Shown here in pieces: positions 28,594-38,352 of a DNA stretch of 64,000 nucleotides. The DNA comes from Jeotgalicoccus halotolerans (lineage in GTDB: Bacteria > Bacillota > Bacilli > Staphylococcales > Salinicoccaceae), in assembly GCF_003387165.1 (NCBI RefSeq), contig NZ_QUMW01000012.1, positions 1 through 64,000 of the forward strand, written 5' to 3'. Position 1 is the stretch's first letter; every line of letters begins with the position of its first letter. Made by a program: the position numbers and the translations under genes. The notes under the pieces were generated by a model that ran no database searches, was not told the origin of the DNA, and saw only the letters and a list, made by a program, of their open reading frames with translations.

Positions 28594-29724
28594 TTATAAT
28601 TGTGTACTTTTACGCTGATTGCTGAAGATAATACCGATAATCAGAAAGGCGAGTATATACAGTAAGAGAATGCCGATTGACAGTGCTGATTCACTCCAGG
28701 TAATATCCGGTGACGCATAAATTTGTGTGTAGTGATACAGCGGAAGGAACTCCGCGATACGCTCTGCACCGTCACCGAACAACTCGATAGGAATGAAGAT
28801 ACCGGAGAGAAATGCCAGTCCGAGCGTAATGAGATTGGCAAGACCGTTCACGATAAAACGGTTCGTTGTGAGTGCATTAATCGCATACTGCAGAGCGAGT
28901 GTGAAGGCCATAATCAGTACGAGCGCAACGAAAATGTGAACGAGCGGTATACCGTCCAGGTGATTATAATACAGGCCGACAAGTCCGAAGAACATAACAA
29001 GTACTGCGAAAAATCCAACCAGCGACTGTGCACCCAATATTTGCACTGCGCTTGATGTGGATGATACCGGCGCAGCAATGATTCGTTTTTGCAACTCGGG
29101 CTTATTGTATTCAGACATCAGATTGCCGACTGACAGCATAATGAACAGCATTAGCCAGTAAGCAGCAAAATTGGAATATGCCGCGGCATTTTCAAAATTT
29201 TCTCCGTCTGCATTCATGGTATCGTTATTTAACTCTACATTTACAGTATCGGTTAATGCTGTCTGCAGCTTATCTCTGTCGAGTTCTCCTCCTTCGTTAA
29301 ACTGTGCGTTTGCAAAAATAAGAAATTTCGAAATTTCGCTGTCCAGCTGGACACTGGATGCTGCGCGTTCATCAGTAATGATTTCAACGGCTGGTTCTCC
29401 ATTTTTAACATGTGTTTCAAAATCCTCAGGGATGATTACTGCCCCGTGAGTTTCCATGAGGAAAACCTGTTCTTCCAAATAATTACGCGGTGTTTTGCCG
29501 AGCACTTCAACATCATGCGAACTGTTTAAATACTCAATCAGCGCTTTTGAAGACCCGGACTCAGATTCATCCACCACCGTAACGCCAAGCTTTTCGCTTT
29601 CAAACGTATCGGTGCCGCCGAATGAACTGAACATTGCTGCAATTAGGAAAAACACCAGTGCCAGCGGTATAATCATCCATTTAAACTTCCAGAAGTGGAG
29701 GAGTATTATTTTAAAGATAGTCAT
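28594..29724 (-). CDS. ABC-2-type transporter permease (LnrN-like)
   Basis: A 376-aa permease: one N-terminal transmembrane helix, a large extracellular domain (residues about 40-180), then five membrane helices near the C-terminus, as in ABC-2 permeases. It overlaps the next permease gene by 14 bp. With that permease and the ATPase it forms a three-gene exporter resembling the linearmycin resistance transporter LnrLMN of Bacillus. Confidence 0.87.
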   Translation of the reverse strand: MTIFKIILLHFWKFKWMIIPLALVFFLIAAMFSSFGGTDTFESEKLGVTVVDESESGSSKALIEYLNSSHDVEVLGKTPRNYLEEQVFLMETHGAVIIPEDFETHVKNGEPAVEIITDERAASSVQLDSEISKFLIFANAQFNEGGELDRDKLQTALTDTVNVELNNDTMNADGENFENAAAYSNFAAYWLMLFIMLSVGNLMSEYNKPELQKRIIAAPVSSTSSAVQILGAQSLVGFFAVLVMFFGLVGLYYNHLDGIPLVHIFVALVLIMAFTLALQYAINALTTNRFIVNGLANLITLGLAFLSGIFIPIELFGDGAERIAEFLPLYHYTQIYASPDITWSESALSIGILLLYILAFLIIGIIFSNQRKSTQL

Positions 29725-30763
29725 ATTGTTTCCTCCTTAATGCAAACAGAGTAATGAAAAAACTGACAACTGTAATACCGGTTAAGAAGGCGATTGTCGA
29801 CCAGTAGCTGTCGAAGTTATCCATTAAATTTATCCGATAAATTGTATCTGTAATATGTGCGAGCGGATTAAATTCATTAATGAACGGCATCTCGCGGTTA
29901 ATTACAGTTCTTAGACCTGGACCCATTAAGCCAGCCAGGAAAGCCAGTCCGACGATAAAAACGACAGGAACGATGGATTTTACATTGATGTTCACCCGGG
30001 GGGTTAAACCGATTATAAAGCCGAGTCCAAGTCCGGCAATATTGCCGGCAATTATAATGCCTAGCGTCGGAAGCAGATGATTGAACAGCACAGAATCATT
30101 AAAAATCATTAAATAACCGATTAAGAGACCGTTTGAAAATAAGCCGAGCGTGAGACCCGCTGCAGAACTTGCGAGTATATATTTTGCTTTGCTGAACGGG
30201 CTGGCAGAGAATCTTGCTCCCATTGTGCTTAAGTTCGGACGCATTGATGAAATGAGCTCCATGCTCGTAAATATGGTGTAGAGAGAAACCATGGCAATAG
30301 TTGAATAGTACATAACAACCTGCGGTTCTGTTTCCATGTCTTCAGTCTGAATAAAATCAGCCTCAAAATTAAAGTTTTCAGGAGATATTCCAAGTGCCGC
30401 AGTCTGGTGGATCTGGTTCATCACTGACTCAAGTACGGACTGCTGAAAACCGCTGTTTTGTACAATCAGGCTGCCGTCTTCCGTAATATATCCTGTAATA
30501 TTTTCTTCAGAAAGTTCATCTCTTGCGGTACTGTCTGACATTTCATGAACATTGATAAAGTCTATCTCCTGCAGCACTGTGCTGTATTCATTATCTTCGG
30601 TAACAGCAACGTCTATATCTGACATATCTTCTCCGCCGATATTTGACGTTGTCGCCATAAATATCGTGACTAAAACGAGAGGATAGCCAATTGTCCAAAA
30701 GAGAAATCCAAAATCTTTAAAGTTAATAATGAGTAAATAATAAGTGAGGCGCAGAAAGTTCAT
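29711..30763 (-). CDS. ABC-2-type transporter permease (LnrM-like)
   Basis: A 350-aa permease with the same architecture as its downstream partner: N-terminal helix, extracellular region, and a six-helix C-terminal core (FSASPFSKAKYILASSAAGL begins the core). The stop and start codons overlap the ATPase gene at 30763. It likely forms a heterodimer with the other permease. Confidence 0.87.
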   Translation of the reverse strand: MNFLRLTYYLLIINFKDFGFLFWTIGYPLVLVTIFMATTSNIGGEDMSDIDVAVTEDNEYSTVLQEIDFINVHEMSDSTARDELSEENITGYITEDGSLIVQNSGFQQSVLESVMNQIHQTAALGISPENFNFEADFIQTEDMETEPQVVMYYSTIAMVSLYTIFTSMELISSMRPNLSTMGARFSASPFSKAKYILASSAAGLTLGLFSNGLLIGYLMIFNDSVLFNHLLPTLGIIIAGNIAGLGLGFIIGLTPRVNINVKSIVPVVFIVGLAFLAGLMGPGLRTVINREMPFINEFNPLAHITDTIYRINLMDNFDSYWSTIAFLTGITVVSFFITLFALRRKQYDYL

Positions 30764-31692
30764 CAGTCCCTCAGCTCCTTGCCTGTCAGTTCTAAAAAGA
30801 TACTGCTCAACGATGGCTGTTCACTTGCGATTTCTGTATAAGTCAGCGAGTTATCTTCGATAAAGCGAATCAGATTAGTCAAATTGTTGTGATGCTTATC
30901 GAATTGAATGTTGTACTTATCTCCGGTTTTAATAATCTGATTGACGTGAGGAATTTGTTTCAGGCGGCTTGCAAGTGTGTCGTTGCGGGAAATAAATTTA
31001 ACGGTAATACTTTCAGTGGTGGAAATAGATTTTTGAAGTTCATCGAGTGTACCGTTCGCAACATTGCGGCCGTTATCCATAATAACGAAGGAGTCGCACA
31101 GATTTTCAGCTTCTTCCAGGTAGTGGGTGGTGTAAATGACGGTAGTTCCCTGTTCTTTCATTTTTTTTACGCCTTCAAGAATAAAGTTTCTGCTCTGTGC
31201 ATCGACTGCGACGGTCGGTTCATCGAGAAATAAAATTTTCGGCTTGTGCGCGATGCCGCAGGCGATATTTAATCTTCTTTTAAGTCCTCCGCTAAGCTGC
31301 TTCGGAAGAAATTTTCTGTATTTTTCGAGTCCGACAAAAGAGATGGCTTCATCTACAAACTGTTTTCGCTCCGTTTTATTTGTCACGTAAAGTCCGCAGT
31401 AGAAATCAATATTTTCAACGACGTTCAGCTTATCAAAAATAGCAAGCTCCTGAGGCACAATGCCAATCCGGCGTTTAATTTTATTGTTATTTGGATTAAC
31501 GGGTTCGCCGAATAATTCAATAGTGCCCTGATCAAACTTCAGTAAGGAAAGCATACAGTTAATGGCTGTCGTCTTGCCGCAGCCGTTCGGGCCGAGCAGG
31601 CCGATAATTTCATTTTCTTCTGCCTGAAAAGAGAAGTGATCAAGTGCAATAACATCTTTGTACCTCTTCACTACTTTGTCCATTACAATCAT
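30763..31692 (-). CDS. ABC transporter ATP-binding protein (LnrL-like)
   Basis: A 309-aa ATPase: Walker A GPNGCGKTT, Q-loop VPQELAIF, signature LSGGLKRRL, Walker B ILFLDEPTVAVD, and H-loop TTHYLEEAE. The C-terminal ~80 residues are the DUF4162-like extension common in antibiotic exporters. Divergent from it lies a two-component system, as for lnrJK/lnrLMN, so drug-induced expression is likely. Confidence 0.92.
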   Translation of the reverse strand: MIVMDKVVKRYKDVIALDHFSFQAEENEIIGLLGPNGCGKTTAINCMLSLLKFDQGTIELFGEPVNPNNNKIKRRIGIVPQELAIFDKLNVVENIDFYCGLYVTNKTERKQFVDEAISFVGLEKYRKFLPKQLSGGLKRRLNIACGIAHKPKILFLDEPTVAVDAQSRNFILEGVKKMKEQGTTVIYTTHYLEEAENLCDSFVIMDNGRNVANGTLDELQKSISTTESITVKFISRNDTLASRLKQIPHVNQIIKTGDKYNIQFDKHHNNLTNLIRFIEDNSLTYTEIASEQPSLSSIFLELTGKELRD

Positions 31693-31777
31693 ATTATTGC
31701 CTCCTGTACTATATTGGTTAATTTAAGTTTATAATATAAATAAATGCACCGTTAGTGTCCCGAGTCATAAACTGCAG

Positions 31778-31789
31778 TGACAATTGTCA
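31778..31789. promoter_or_regulatory. Palindrome in the divergent promoter region
   Basis: TGACAATTGTCA is a perfect 12-bp palindrome, 18 bp before the histidine kinase start codon and within the intergenic region shared with the ABC operon. It is a candidate binding site for the response regulator. Confidence 0.4.
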
Positions 31790-31806
31790 TATTGTGAGGT
31801 GAAGCG

Positions 31807-32868
31807 ATGACAAAAATATATGAAAAGATTATGATCTTTATTACACTTGCGGCATACTATCTGCTGAATTCGGATGAAGCACAAGTCACAGTAATACTGA
31901 TATCTTTTATCGCAGCATTCAGTATCGATGTAATCAATAGAAAATACATGCTCTTTATAGTTATTGTGCTTTTTGGCTTTCTTTTGTTGCTTGATATAAA
32001 TTATCTGTACTTCCTGCCGCTTATTTCTCATATAATATTTGCCGAATACGGCAAGTACGGAATACTTGCACTGATTCCGATTTTAATTTTTCAGCAATGG
32101 GGGCTGCTGATTTTAAGCGTCTTAATATTTTATCTGACTGCGCTGTCACTGGAATTGTCAGCAGCAAAAGAACTGAACAGAAAAATGCGCGACCGGCTGA
32201 CCGAAGATAATATGCGTTTAAAAGCTCAGCACAATGAACTGATGAAGTCCCACGAGAAAGATATTTATATGGCGGAACTGAACGAAAGAAATCGTATTGC
32301 CCGTGATATGCACGATGCACTCGGTCATTCATTGTCGAGCAGCATTCTGCTGATTGAGTCACTGCAGTATGTAAAAGATGAGAATAAATTAAGAAAATCT
32401 TTAAAACAGCTGCAGGAAAGATTAAAAATGGGTATGGATGATGTTCGAAACAGCATTCATAACCTATATGACACTTCAATCGAGCTTGAAGCAAGAATCG
32501 AAAGTTATCTGGCAGAAATGGAAAATTATAAAGGAGAGTTTATCTATGATGTAAAGCTCACGCTGACGCACGAACAGAAAATAGACATGCTGTCCCTCGT
32601 AAGAGAAGCGCTGACGAATATTAGAAAGCATTCAGACGCCGGAGCATTTAAAATTGTTATTAAAGAACACCCTAAATTTTTAGCACTAACGGTGAAAGAT
32701 GACGGGAGTACCGAAGGCTATTTCAAAAAAGGAATGGGTCTTCAGTCGATGACTGAAACAGTGCAGAAATACGGCGGTGTTCTGAATGTTTTTAAAGACG
32801 AGGGGTTTATCGTGCACGCAATATTTTACAAGGAGGGGCTGGAAAATGAAAATAGTTATAGTAGATGA
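31807..32868 (+). CDS. Sensor histidine kinase (HisKA_3, LnrJ/DesK type)
   Basis: A 353-aa membrane kinase: four to five N-terminal transmembrane helices with almost no extracellular loops, a coiled-coil linker (residues about 120-160), the phosphoacceptor ERNRIARDMHDALGHSLSS (His in the DMHD motif), and the ATPase domain ending in GMGLQSM. The small sensory part suggests membrane-perturbing compounds as signal. It overlaps the response regulator gene by 23 bp. Confidence 0.92.
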   Translation: MTKIYEKIMIFITLAAYYLLNSDEAQVTVILISFIAAFSIDVINRKYMLFIVIVLFGFLLLLDINYLYFLPLISHIIFAEYGKYGILALIPILIFQQWGLLILSVLIFYLTALSLELSAAKELNRKMRDRLTEDNMRLKAQHNELMKSHEKDIYMAELNERNRIARDMHDALGHSLSSSILLIESLQYVKDENKLRKSLKQLQERLKMGMDDVRNSIHNLYDTSIELEARIESYLAEMENYKGEFIYDVKLTLTHEQKIDMLSLVREALTNIRKHSDAGAFKIVIKEHPKFLALTVKDDGSTEGYFKKGMGLQSMTETVQKYGGVLNVFKDEGFIVHAIFYKEGLENENSYSR

Positions 32869-33445
32869 TGACCCGCTCGTAGTCTCTGCGCTGACGACAA
32901 TAGTGGAAAATTCCGATTATGAAGTTGCGGCCGAGGGCACAAGCGGTTTTGATGCAGTAAAACTGTACAGCGAACACAATCCGGATTTGTTAATGACGGA
33001 TATCAGGATGCGCGAGAAGTCGGGGCTTGAAGCGAGCAGAGAAATACTGGCTGCCGATTCCGAAGCGAAAATCCTTCTTATTACAACCTTTAAAGATGAT
33101 GAATACATTCATGAAGCACTGAACATAGGCTGCAAAGGATATTTATTGAAAGATAATTTGGCAGGTATTATTCCGGCTATTGAAGCGGTACTGTCAGGAA
33201 ATATGGTCTTCGACAGCAATATTGTAAAAAGTATGTCGGCGCAGTCTGTACATAAGGACTTTACGGACCTGTCGACAAGAGAGCAGGACATTATTGAACT
33301 GGTGGCAGAAGGCTTCAATAATAAAGAAATTGCCGAGGCGCTTTATTTGAGTGAAGGAACAGTCAGAAATTATATTTCCCAGATGCTGACGAAGCTGGAT
33401 TTACGGGACCGGACACAGCTGGCCGTTTATTATTATAAAAATTAA
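32846..33445 (+). CDS. NarL/LuxR-type response regulator
   Basis: A 199-aa regulator: receiver domain with IVDDDPLV, phosphoacceptor LLMTDIRM and KGYLLKD, and a C-terminal LuxR-type HTH (LSTREQDIIELVAEGFNNKEIAEALYLSEGT, cited in part). The start is ATG 32846 after AAGGAGG; the upstream ATG 32786 is rejected. It should control the divergent ABC exporter. Confidence 0.93.
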   Translation: MKIVIVDDDPLVVSALTTIVENSDYEVAAEGTSGFDAVKLYSEHNPDLLMTDIRMREKSGLEASREILAADSEAKILLITTFKDDEYIHEALNIGCKGYLLKDNLAGIIPAIEAVLSGNMVFDSNIVKSMSAQSVHKDFTDLSTREQDIIELVAEGFNNKEIAEALYLSEGTVRNYISQMLTKLDLRDRTQLAVYYYKN

Positions 33446-33460
33446 TCAGGAGGTGGCTAG

Positions 33461-33955
33461 ATGGCTCTTGTAATCAGAAAACCGGTACCGGAAGATGCTG
33501 AACGTATAGCAGATATTTGCAGCACGGGCTGGCGACAGACTGTCGAAGGGAAGATGAGCAGTAAGTTTCAGCAGCAGACAGTGAAATACTGGTACAATCC
33601 TGACAAAGTTACAGCAGATATTAAAAAAGGCAGCTATTCCTATGTGGCTGAAAAAGACGGTATTATCAGAGGAGTAATAGGCGGCGGAATGACAGGAGCT
33701 AAAACTGCGGAAGTATATGTATTTTATATTGACGATAAATACAGGTATCGTGGAATCGGCAAGACTTTATTAGATGAATTGACGCGGCATCAAAAGCGTA
33801 AAGGTGCCGATGAACAATGGGTGTCGGTGCAGCAAGATAATGAACTTGGCCTGCCATTCTATAAAGCGCGGGGATTTGTCTGCCAGTCACTGAAAGAAAC
33901 AAAAAGCACAGATGGTGAAGTGCAGACGTCTTTAAGAATGAAGCGGCAAATATAA
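33461..33955 (+). CDS. GNAT-family N-acetyltransferase
   Basis: A 164-aa acetyltransferase with the acetyl-CoA motif YRYRGIGKTLLDEL and C-terminal LPFYKARGFVCQ. CAGGAGGTGG precedes ATG 33461. It follows the two-component genes closely (16 bp) and may be read through with them. Substrate unknown. Confidence 0.85.
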   Translation: MALVIRKPVPEDAERIADICSTGWRQTVEGKMSSKFQQQTVKYWYNPDKVTADIKKGSYSYVAEKDGIIRGVIGGGMTGAKTAEVYVFYIDDKYRYRGIGKTLLDELTRHQKRKGADEQWVSVQQDNELGLPFYKARGFVCQSLKETKSTDGEVQTSLRMKRQI

Positions 33956-34028
33956 TCAGGGTCTGTCTGTAAAATTCAGGCGGCACATGAGATAATTGTT
34001 TTAAGACTACGAATTGGAGTGTTTACTG

Positions 34029-34973
34029 ATGAGAAATGTTATTTTAGACTGTGATCCGGGGCATGATGATGCAATATCGATTATTATCGCCGCGTCAGCT
34101 GCCAGTGACTTAAATATTTTAGGAATTACGACTGTAGCAGGCAACGTTGAAGTCGAAAAAAATACAATTAATACATTAAAAATCTGCGAACTGCTGGAAC
34201 TGGATGTGCCGGTTGTCCAGGGGGCGAGAAGACCCCTCGTAAAGGCGAGTGAAATTGCACCTGAAATTCATGGGGAAACCGGTATGGACGGCCCGGATCT
34301 TCCAGATCCTCAAGTAGAGGTCACAGAAGGACATGCTGTTGATTTTATTATAGAACAGGTAATGAATTCATCTGAACAGGTTACGCTCGTTCCGACAGGA
34401 CCGCTCACGAATATTGCTATGGCTTTGATTAAAGAACCGAGAATCATTGAAAATATTGATGAAATTGTTTTAATGGGCGGCGGTACCTTCGGCAACTGGA
34501 CACCGGCGGCGGAATTTAATATTTTTGTCGATGCAGAAGCGGCGAAAGTTGTTTACGACAGTAGCGTTCCTGTGACGATGTTCGGTCTCGATGTGACACA
34601 TCAGGTTATTGCGACTGATGATATTATAGAGCGTGTCGGTAAAATCGATAATAAGATTGCTGTATTCGTTAAAGAGCTGCTGATCTTTTTCGGCGAAACG
34701 TATAAAAATCATTTCGGCTTTAACGGTGGCCCGATTCATGATGCGTGCACGACGATGTATCTTTTAAAACCGGAACTGTTTAAGACAGAATACTTAAATG
34801 TGACTGTTGAGACGAAGGGTGAATATTCATACGGTATGACAGTAATCGATACGCTGAGTGTAACAGGCAGAGAGCCGAACACTAATGTGGCCTTCGGGGT
34901 GGACACAGAAGCATTTTGGAGACTATTTGAAGAAATTTTGAAATTATTTGACGGAGGACAGCCTGATGAGTAA
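34029..34973 (+). CDS. Nucleoside hydrolase (first of two)
   Basis: A 314-aa inosine-uridine-preferring nucleoside hydrolase. ILDCDPGHDDA binds calcium at the N-terminus, IVLMGGGTFGN lies mid-protein and GPIHDACT carries the late conserved histidine and aspartate. It releases ribose from nucleosides. ATG 34029 follows TTGGAGTG; ATG 34014 is rejected. It overlaps the second hydrolase gene by 8 bp. Confidence 0.93.
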   Translation: MRNVILDCDPGHDDAISIIIAASAASDLNILGITTVAGNVEVEKNTINTLKICELLELDVPVVQGARRPLVKASEIAPEIHGETGMDGPDLPDPQVEVTEGHAVDFIIEQVMNSSEQVTLVPTGPLTNIAMALIKEPRIIENIDEIVLMGGGTFGNWTPAAEFNIFVDAEAAKVVYDSSVPVTMFGLDVTHQVIATDDIIERVGKIDNKIAVFVKELLIFFGETYKNHFGFNGGPIHDACTTMYLLKPELFKTEYLNVTVETKGEYSYGMTVIDTLSVTGREPNTNVAFGVDTEAFWRLFEEILKLFDGGQPDE

Positions 34974-35901
34974 GAAGAATATATGGATTGACTGCGACCC
35001 TGGGATTGATGATGCAATAGCACTTGCTGCGGCAGCCGCAAGCAGAGATGCATTAAATATCCACGGGATTTCCACGGTGGCGGGGAACCAGACGATAGAG
35101 CGCGTCACGAACAATGCGCTTGCACTGAGCGCTTTTCTCGATTTGGATGTACCTGTCGTTAAAGGAGCGGAAGGACCTCTGATAAGACAAAAAGAAGATG
35201 CGGGACACGTCCACGGCGAGACAGGACTCGGCAATACTGTACTGCCTAGAACTTCAAAGCAGGCTGAGCCGGGCAATTCATTCCAGCTTATCAGAGATTA
35301 TATTATGAATCTTCCTGAAGATGAAAAGATGACGCTGGTTCCTGTCGGTCCGCTGACAAATATTGCGCTGCTTTTAAAAGTATTTCCTGAAACAGCGGAA
35401 CGCATTGAAGAAATTGTCTTAATGGGCGGCGGCACATTCGGCAACAGAACCCCAACAGCGGAATTCAACATATGGGGAGACCCTGAGGCTGCGAAAATCG
35501 TCTTTGATTCGGGCCTGCCGATTGTAATGTGCGGACTTGACGTGACCCATAAGAGCGGGCTCGACCGGGAGCAGGTCGAAGCACTGTTTAACAGCGAAGG
35601 AGAAGTGCAGAATGCATTTGGCGAAATGCTGAAATTTTACTTTGATTCTCCTGCATATATTAACAGTGAACTTGTGCATATTCACGATGCAGTTGCGGTT
35701 ATTTATCTGACTAATCCTGAAATATTTAAAGGAATGCAGGTCAGTGTTGATGTAGATTGTACAGATGATATCAACCGGGGCATGACTGTATGCGATGTGC
35801 GGAAGACTGCACCTGAAGCGGGGCGTAATGTGACACTTCTTAACGATATAGATTTAACAGCATTTCAAAATATACTGCAGGCTAAACTCGGCAGTCTATA
35901 G
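34966..35901 (+). CDS. Nucleoside hydrolase (second of two)
   Basis: A 311-aa paralogue of the preceding protein: WIDCDPGIDDAIAL, TLVPVGPLTNIALL, IVLMGGGTFGNRTPTAEFN and ELVHIHDAVAVI. ATG 34966 follows GGAGGACAGCC inside the previous gene. Two tandem hydrolases suggest different base specificities (purine versus pyrimidine), which cannot be told from sequence. Confidence 0.93.
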   Translation: MSKKNIWIDCDPGIDDAIALAAAAASRDALNIHGISTVAGNQTIERVTNNALALSAFLDLDVPVVKGAEGPLIRQKEDAGHVHGETGLGNTVLPRTSKQAEPGNSFQLIRDYIMNLPEDEKMTLVPVGPLTNIALLLKVFPETAERIEEIVLMGGGTFGNRTPTAEFNIWGDPEAAKIVFDSGLPIVMCGLDVTHKSGLDREQVEALFNSEGEVQNAFGEMLKFYFDSPAYINSELVHIHDAVAVIYLTNPEIFKGMQVSVDVDCTDDINRGMTVCDVRKTAPEAGRNVTLLNDIDLTAFQNILQAKLGSL

Positions 35902-35922
35902 TAATTCTTGGAGGTAGAACAG

Positions 35923-36807
35923 ATGAGCAAGCCTAAGGTAACAATTGTAGGCAGTTTAAATATGGATTTGGTGGTTACGGCAGAACGTCACCCGTCAATC
36001 GGCGAAACACTGACTGGTGAAAAGTTCACGACACTGTGCGGCGGCAAAGGTGCGAACCAGGCCGTTGCAGCAGCGAGACTCGGCTGCGACGTGACGTTTA
36101 TCGGCAGAGTGGGCAACGATGCGTTCGGGATTGAAATGATTGAAAGTCTGAGAAAAGAAGGTGTCAACGTCGGTAATATTGAGATGATTGATGAGATGGA
36201 GAGCGGTATTGCCATGATTACCGTAAACCCGCTGGATAATACAATTATCGTTGTACCGGGCGCGAATGCACATGTTACAACAGATGTAATCGATAAACAC
36301 CGTCAGGCAATTTTAGAAAGCGATGTCGTCGTCACCCAGCTTGAAATTCCGATGGACACAGTGGATTATGTTGCACAGGTGTGCGGAGAGAATAATATTG
36401 ATTTAGTTGTTAACCCGGCGCCGGCACAAAAGCTGACGGATAATATTATAAATTACAGTACATATATTACGCCGAATCAGATTGAATTGACACAGCTGGC
36501 AGCAGCACATCCTGAAATTTTAAAAGACCACGTCGATAAATTTGTCGTTACGAGCGGCAGCAAAGGCTGTTATTATTCAGTCGATGCCTTCCGCGTCGAC
36601 GTGCCGACCATGAAAGCGAAAGTTGTCGATACGACAGGTGCAGGAGATTGCTTTAACGGCGCCTTTGTCAGTTATATTGCGCAAGGTAAAAGCTTGCAGG
36701 AAAGCTGTTATTTCGCCAACACTGCAGCATCAATCAGTGTAGAAAAATTCGGCGCGCAGCACGCGATGCCGACAACTGAGCAGGTGCTCGGAAGAATGCA
36801 GAGTTAA
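35923..36807 (+). CDS. rbsK: Ribokinase
   Basis: A 294-aa PfkB-family sugar kinase: GSLNMDLVV at the start, GGKGANQAVAAARLG for substrate binding, and DTTGAGDCFNGAF with the catalytic aspartate. It would phosphorylate the ribose released by the two nucleoside hydrolases upstream, forming a nucleoside-salvage operon. ATG 35923 follows TTGGAGG. Confidence 0.94.
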   Translation: MSKPKVTIVGSLNMDLVVTAERHPSIGETLTGEKFTTLCGGKGANQAVAAARLGCDVTFIGRVGNDAFGIEMIESLRKEGVNVGNIEMIDEMESGIAMITVNPLDNTIIVVPGANAHVTTDVIDKHRQAILESDVVVTQLEIPMDTVDYVAQVCGENNIDLVVNPAPAQKLTDNIINYSTYITPNQIELTQLAAAHPEILKDHVDKFVVTSGSKGCYYSVDAFRVDVPTMKAKVVDTTGAGDCFNGAFVSYIAQGKSLQESCYFANTAASISVEKFGAQHAMPTTEQVLGRMQS

Positions 36808-36883
36808 AAATAATTATTATGCGCATGAGAGTGTTTGGAGATCTGTCATATATAAAAGATGATTTTCATAATAATAATAATAA

Positions 36884-36920
36884 AAGTCACTGACGGATCC
36901 AGCCGCCAGTGACTTTTTTC
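36884..36920. terminator. Bidirectional terminator after rbsK
   Basis: AAAAGTCACTG / CAGTGACTTTT stem with flanking A and T runs. Confidence 0.85.
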
Positions 36921-37445
36921 TTAAATAATAGATGAGAATAATGATGTTGGGATAATAATAATCCATGGTGCCATTAATAGTGTTGAGATAATACTCGATC
37001 TGGTGATTTGTTTATCGTCGAGACCGAATTTAGCATAGATTTTTTGTGTGATTTTAAACTGGATAAAAATTATGATAATGAATACAAGGAGTACAAAAAT
37101 CATGCTGTAAATACTGTTGAAGGGGTTTGCAATAACGCCTTCGAAAAAAGCGACAATCCAGTCAGGAGTAGCATTGCTGATTTCTTTTACATCGTCGAAT
37201 GAAGCGGGATTGCTTCTGAACAGCGGGTCGATAAACAGCGCCGCATACATAATTCCAACAGCAGCAAGATTCAGACCGATATCAGTCAGCCAGATTTTCC
37301 AAGAAGCCTTAACAGTAATTTCCTTGCGTTTATATTTTTTATCGAGCGGTAAATAAATCGCAAACCAGTCGATCAGCATTTTTAATGGTATTATCATAAA
37401 AACAACAGGCGGAATTAACCACATCAGCCATACCGGCATAATCAT
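36921..37445 (-). CDS. Four-helix membrane protein of unknown function
   Basis: A 174-aa protein not recognised as any family. Four hydrophobic segments are clear: residues 6-28, 50-70, 112-134 and 150-172. The loop at 30-48 is basic (KKYKRKE), suggesting it faces the cytoplasm. It stands alone between two bidirectional terminators. Confidence 0.7.
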   Translation of the reverse strand: MIMPVWLMWLIPPVVFMIIPLKMLIDWFAIYLPLDKKYKRKEITVKASWKIWLTDIGLNLAAVGIMYAALFIDPLFRSNPASFDDVKEISNATPDWIVAFFEGVIANPFNSIYSMIFVLLVFIIIIFIQFKITQKIYAKFGLDDKQITRSSIISTLLMAPWIIIIPTSLFSSII

Positions 37446-37557
37446 TACGGAAAACCTCTTTCTTATTTTATAGATTATCCTGTATATTTTACGCTTGTCA
37501 CACGCGTAAGTAAATTGAAATGATGAATCACAGTCAGTGAAAATCTTGAATAAATAA

Positions 37558-37601
37558 AACAGCTTAAATATCTTGAATTAAAGATATCTGAGCTGTTTTA
37601 T
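37558..37601. terminator. Hairpin between the membrane protein and luxS
   Basis: AAAACAGCT with AGCTGTTTT, enclosing AATATCTT / AAGATATCT. The remaining DNA between 37446 and 37712 shows no other gene or element. Confidence 0.7.
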
Positions 37602-37712
37602 GTTTGAGTGAGTCGCAATTTTTGGTGGTCTGTAAAGAATTGTGACGGGCATCCCAGCTCTCCGGGATTGGTATGACGCCGAATCACATGTATCCCGATC
37701 ATAATCTAAATA

Positions 37713-38177
37713 TTATTCAGCAAATACTGTGCTCCAGCTGTCCCGGCCTTCAAGCATTTTGTGCGCGATTTCTTTCGCACCTTCTAAGCTGTGGCTCGCT
37801 GCCCATCCGCATTGTACTTCATTACATGCAGGAACTTCAGTTGCTTCAAGGACATCGTTCAATGTTTTCTCCATAACATTTTCAATGCCTGCTTTATCTT
37901 CATCGTTTAATACTGAAAGATAAAATCCTGTCTGGCATCCCATAGGACTTAAATCAACAACACGTTCGTGATGGTTGCGAATATTTTCAGCCATTAGATG
38001 CTCAATTGAGTGAAGTGCAGGCATATCCATATGCTCTTTGTTAGGCTGGCAGAAACGGATATCGTATTTATAAATTGTATCTCCGTACTGTCCTTCGTTT
38101 GTTCCTGCGAGTCTAATATAAGGTGCCGCCACTTTTGTGTGATCCAGGTTAAAACTTTCAACGTTCATTTTCTTCAT
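37713..38177 (-). CDS. luxS: LuxS, S-ribosylhomocysteine lyase
   Basis: A 154-aa LuxS. The metal ligands are in [14 protein letters not shown] and the later GCQTG motif; [10 protein letters not shown] and MDMPALH are conserved. It cleaves S-ribosylhomocysteine to homocysteine and the AI-2 precursor in the activated methyl cycle. Confidence 0.96.
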   Translation of the reverse strand: MKKMNVESFNLDHTKVAAPYIRLAGTNEGQYGDTIYKYDIRFCQPNKEHMDMPALHSIEHLMAENIRNHHERVVDLSPMGCQTGFYLSVLNDEDKAGIENVMEKTLNDVLEATEVPACNEVQCGWAASHSLEGAKEIAHKMLEGRDSWSTVFAE

Positions 38178-38277
38178 ATATGATACACTCCCTAAATTGT
38201 TTACTTAAGTTAATCTTATTACAACTTGAAGCGGAATGGCAACCGGAAGTAACTGACGGTGGCACGAGAACGCTCCT

Positions 38278-38310
38278 TGTGCGCCGCCGAAAATTCACGG
38301 CGGCACGCAC
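38278..38310. other. GC-rich inverted repeat upstream of luxS
   Basis: GTGCGCCGCCG with CGGCGGCACGCAC around an 8-base loop. No T run follows, so its role is unclear. It lies between luxS and the pbuX terminator. Confidence 0.5.
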
Positions 38311-38315
38311 ACCAT

Positions 38316-38347
38316 AAAAAAGCACGCACCGGCAAGTCCGGTGCGTG
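38316..38347 (-). terminator. Terminator of the xpt-pbuX operon
   Basis: CACGCACCGGAC / CCGGTGCGTGC stem on the minus strand, followed by TTTTTTA, directly after the pbuX stop codon. Confidence 0.85.
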
Positions 38348-38352
38348 GTCTT

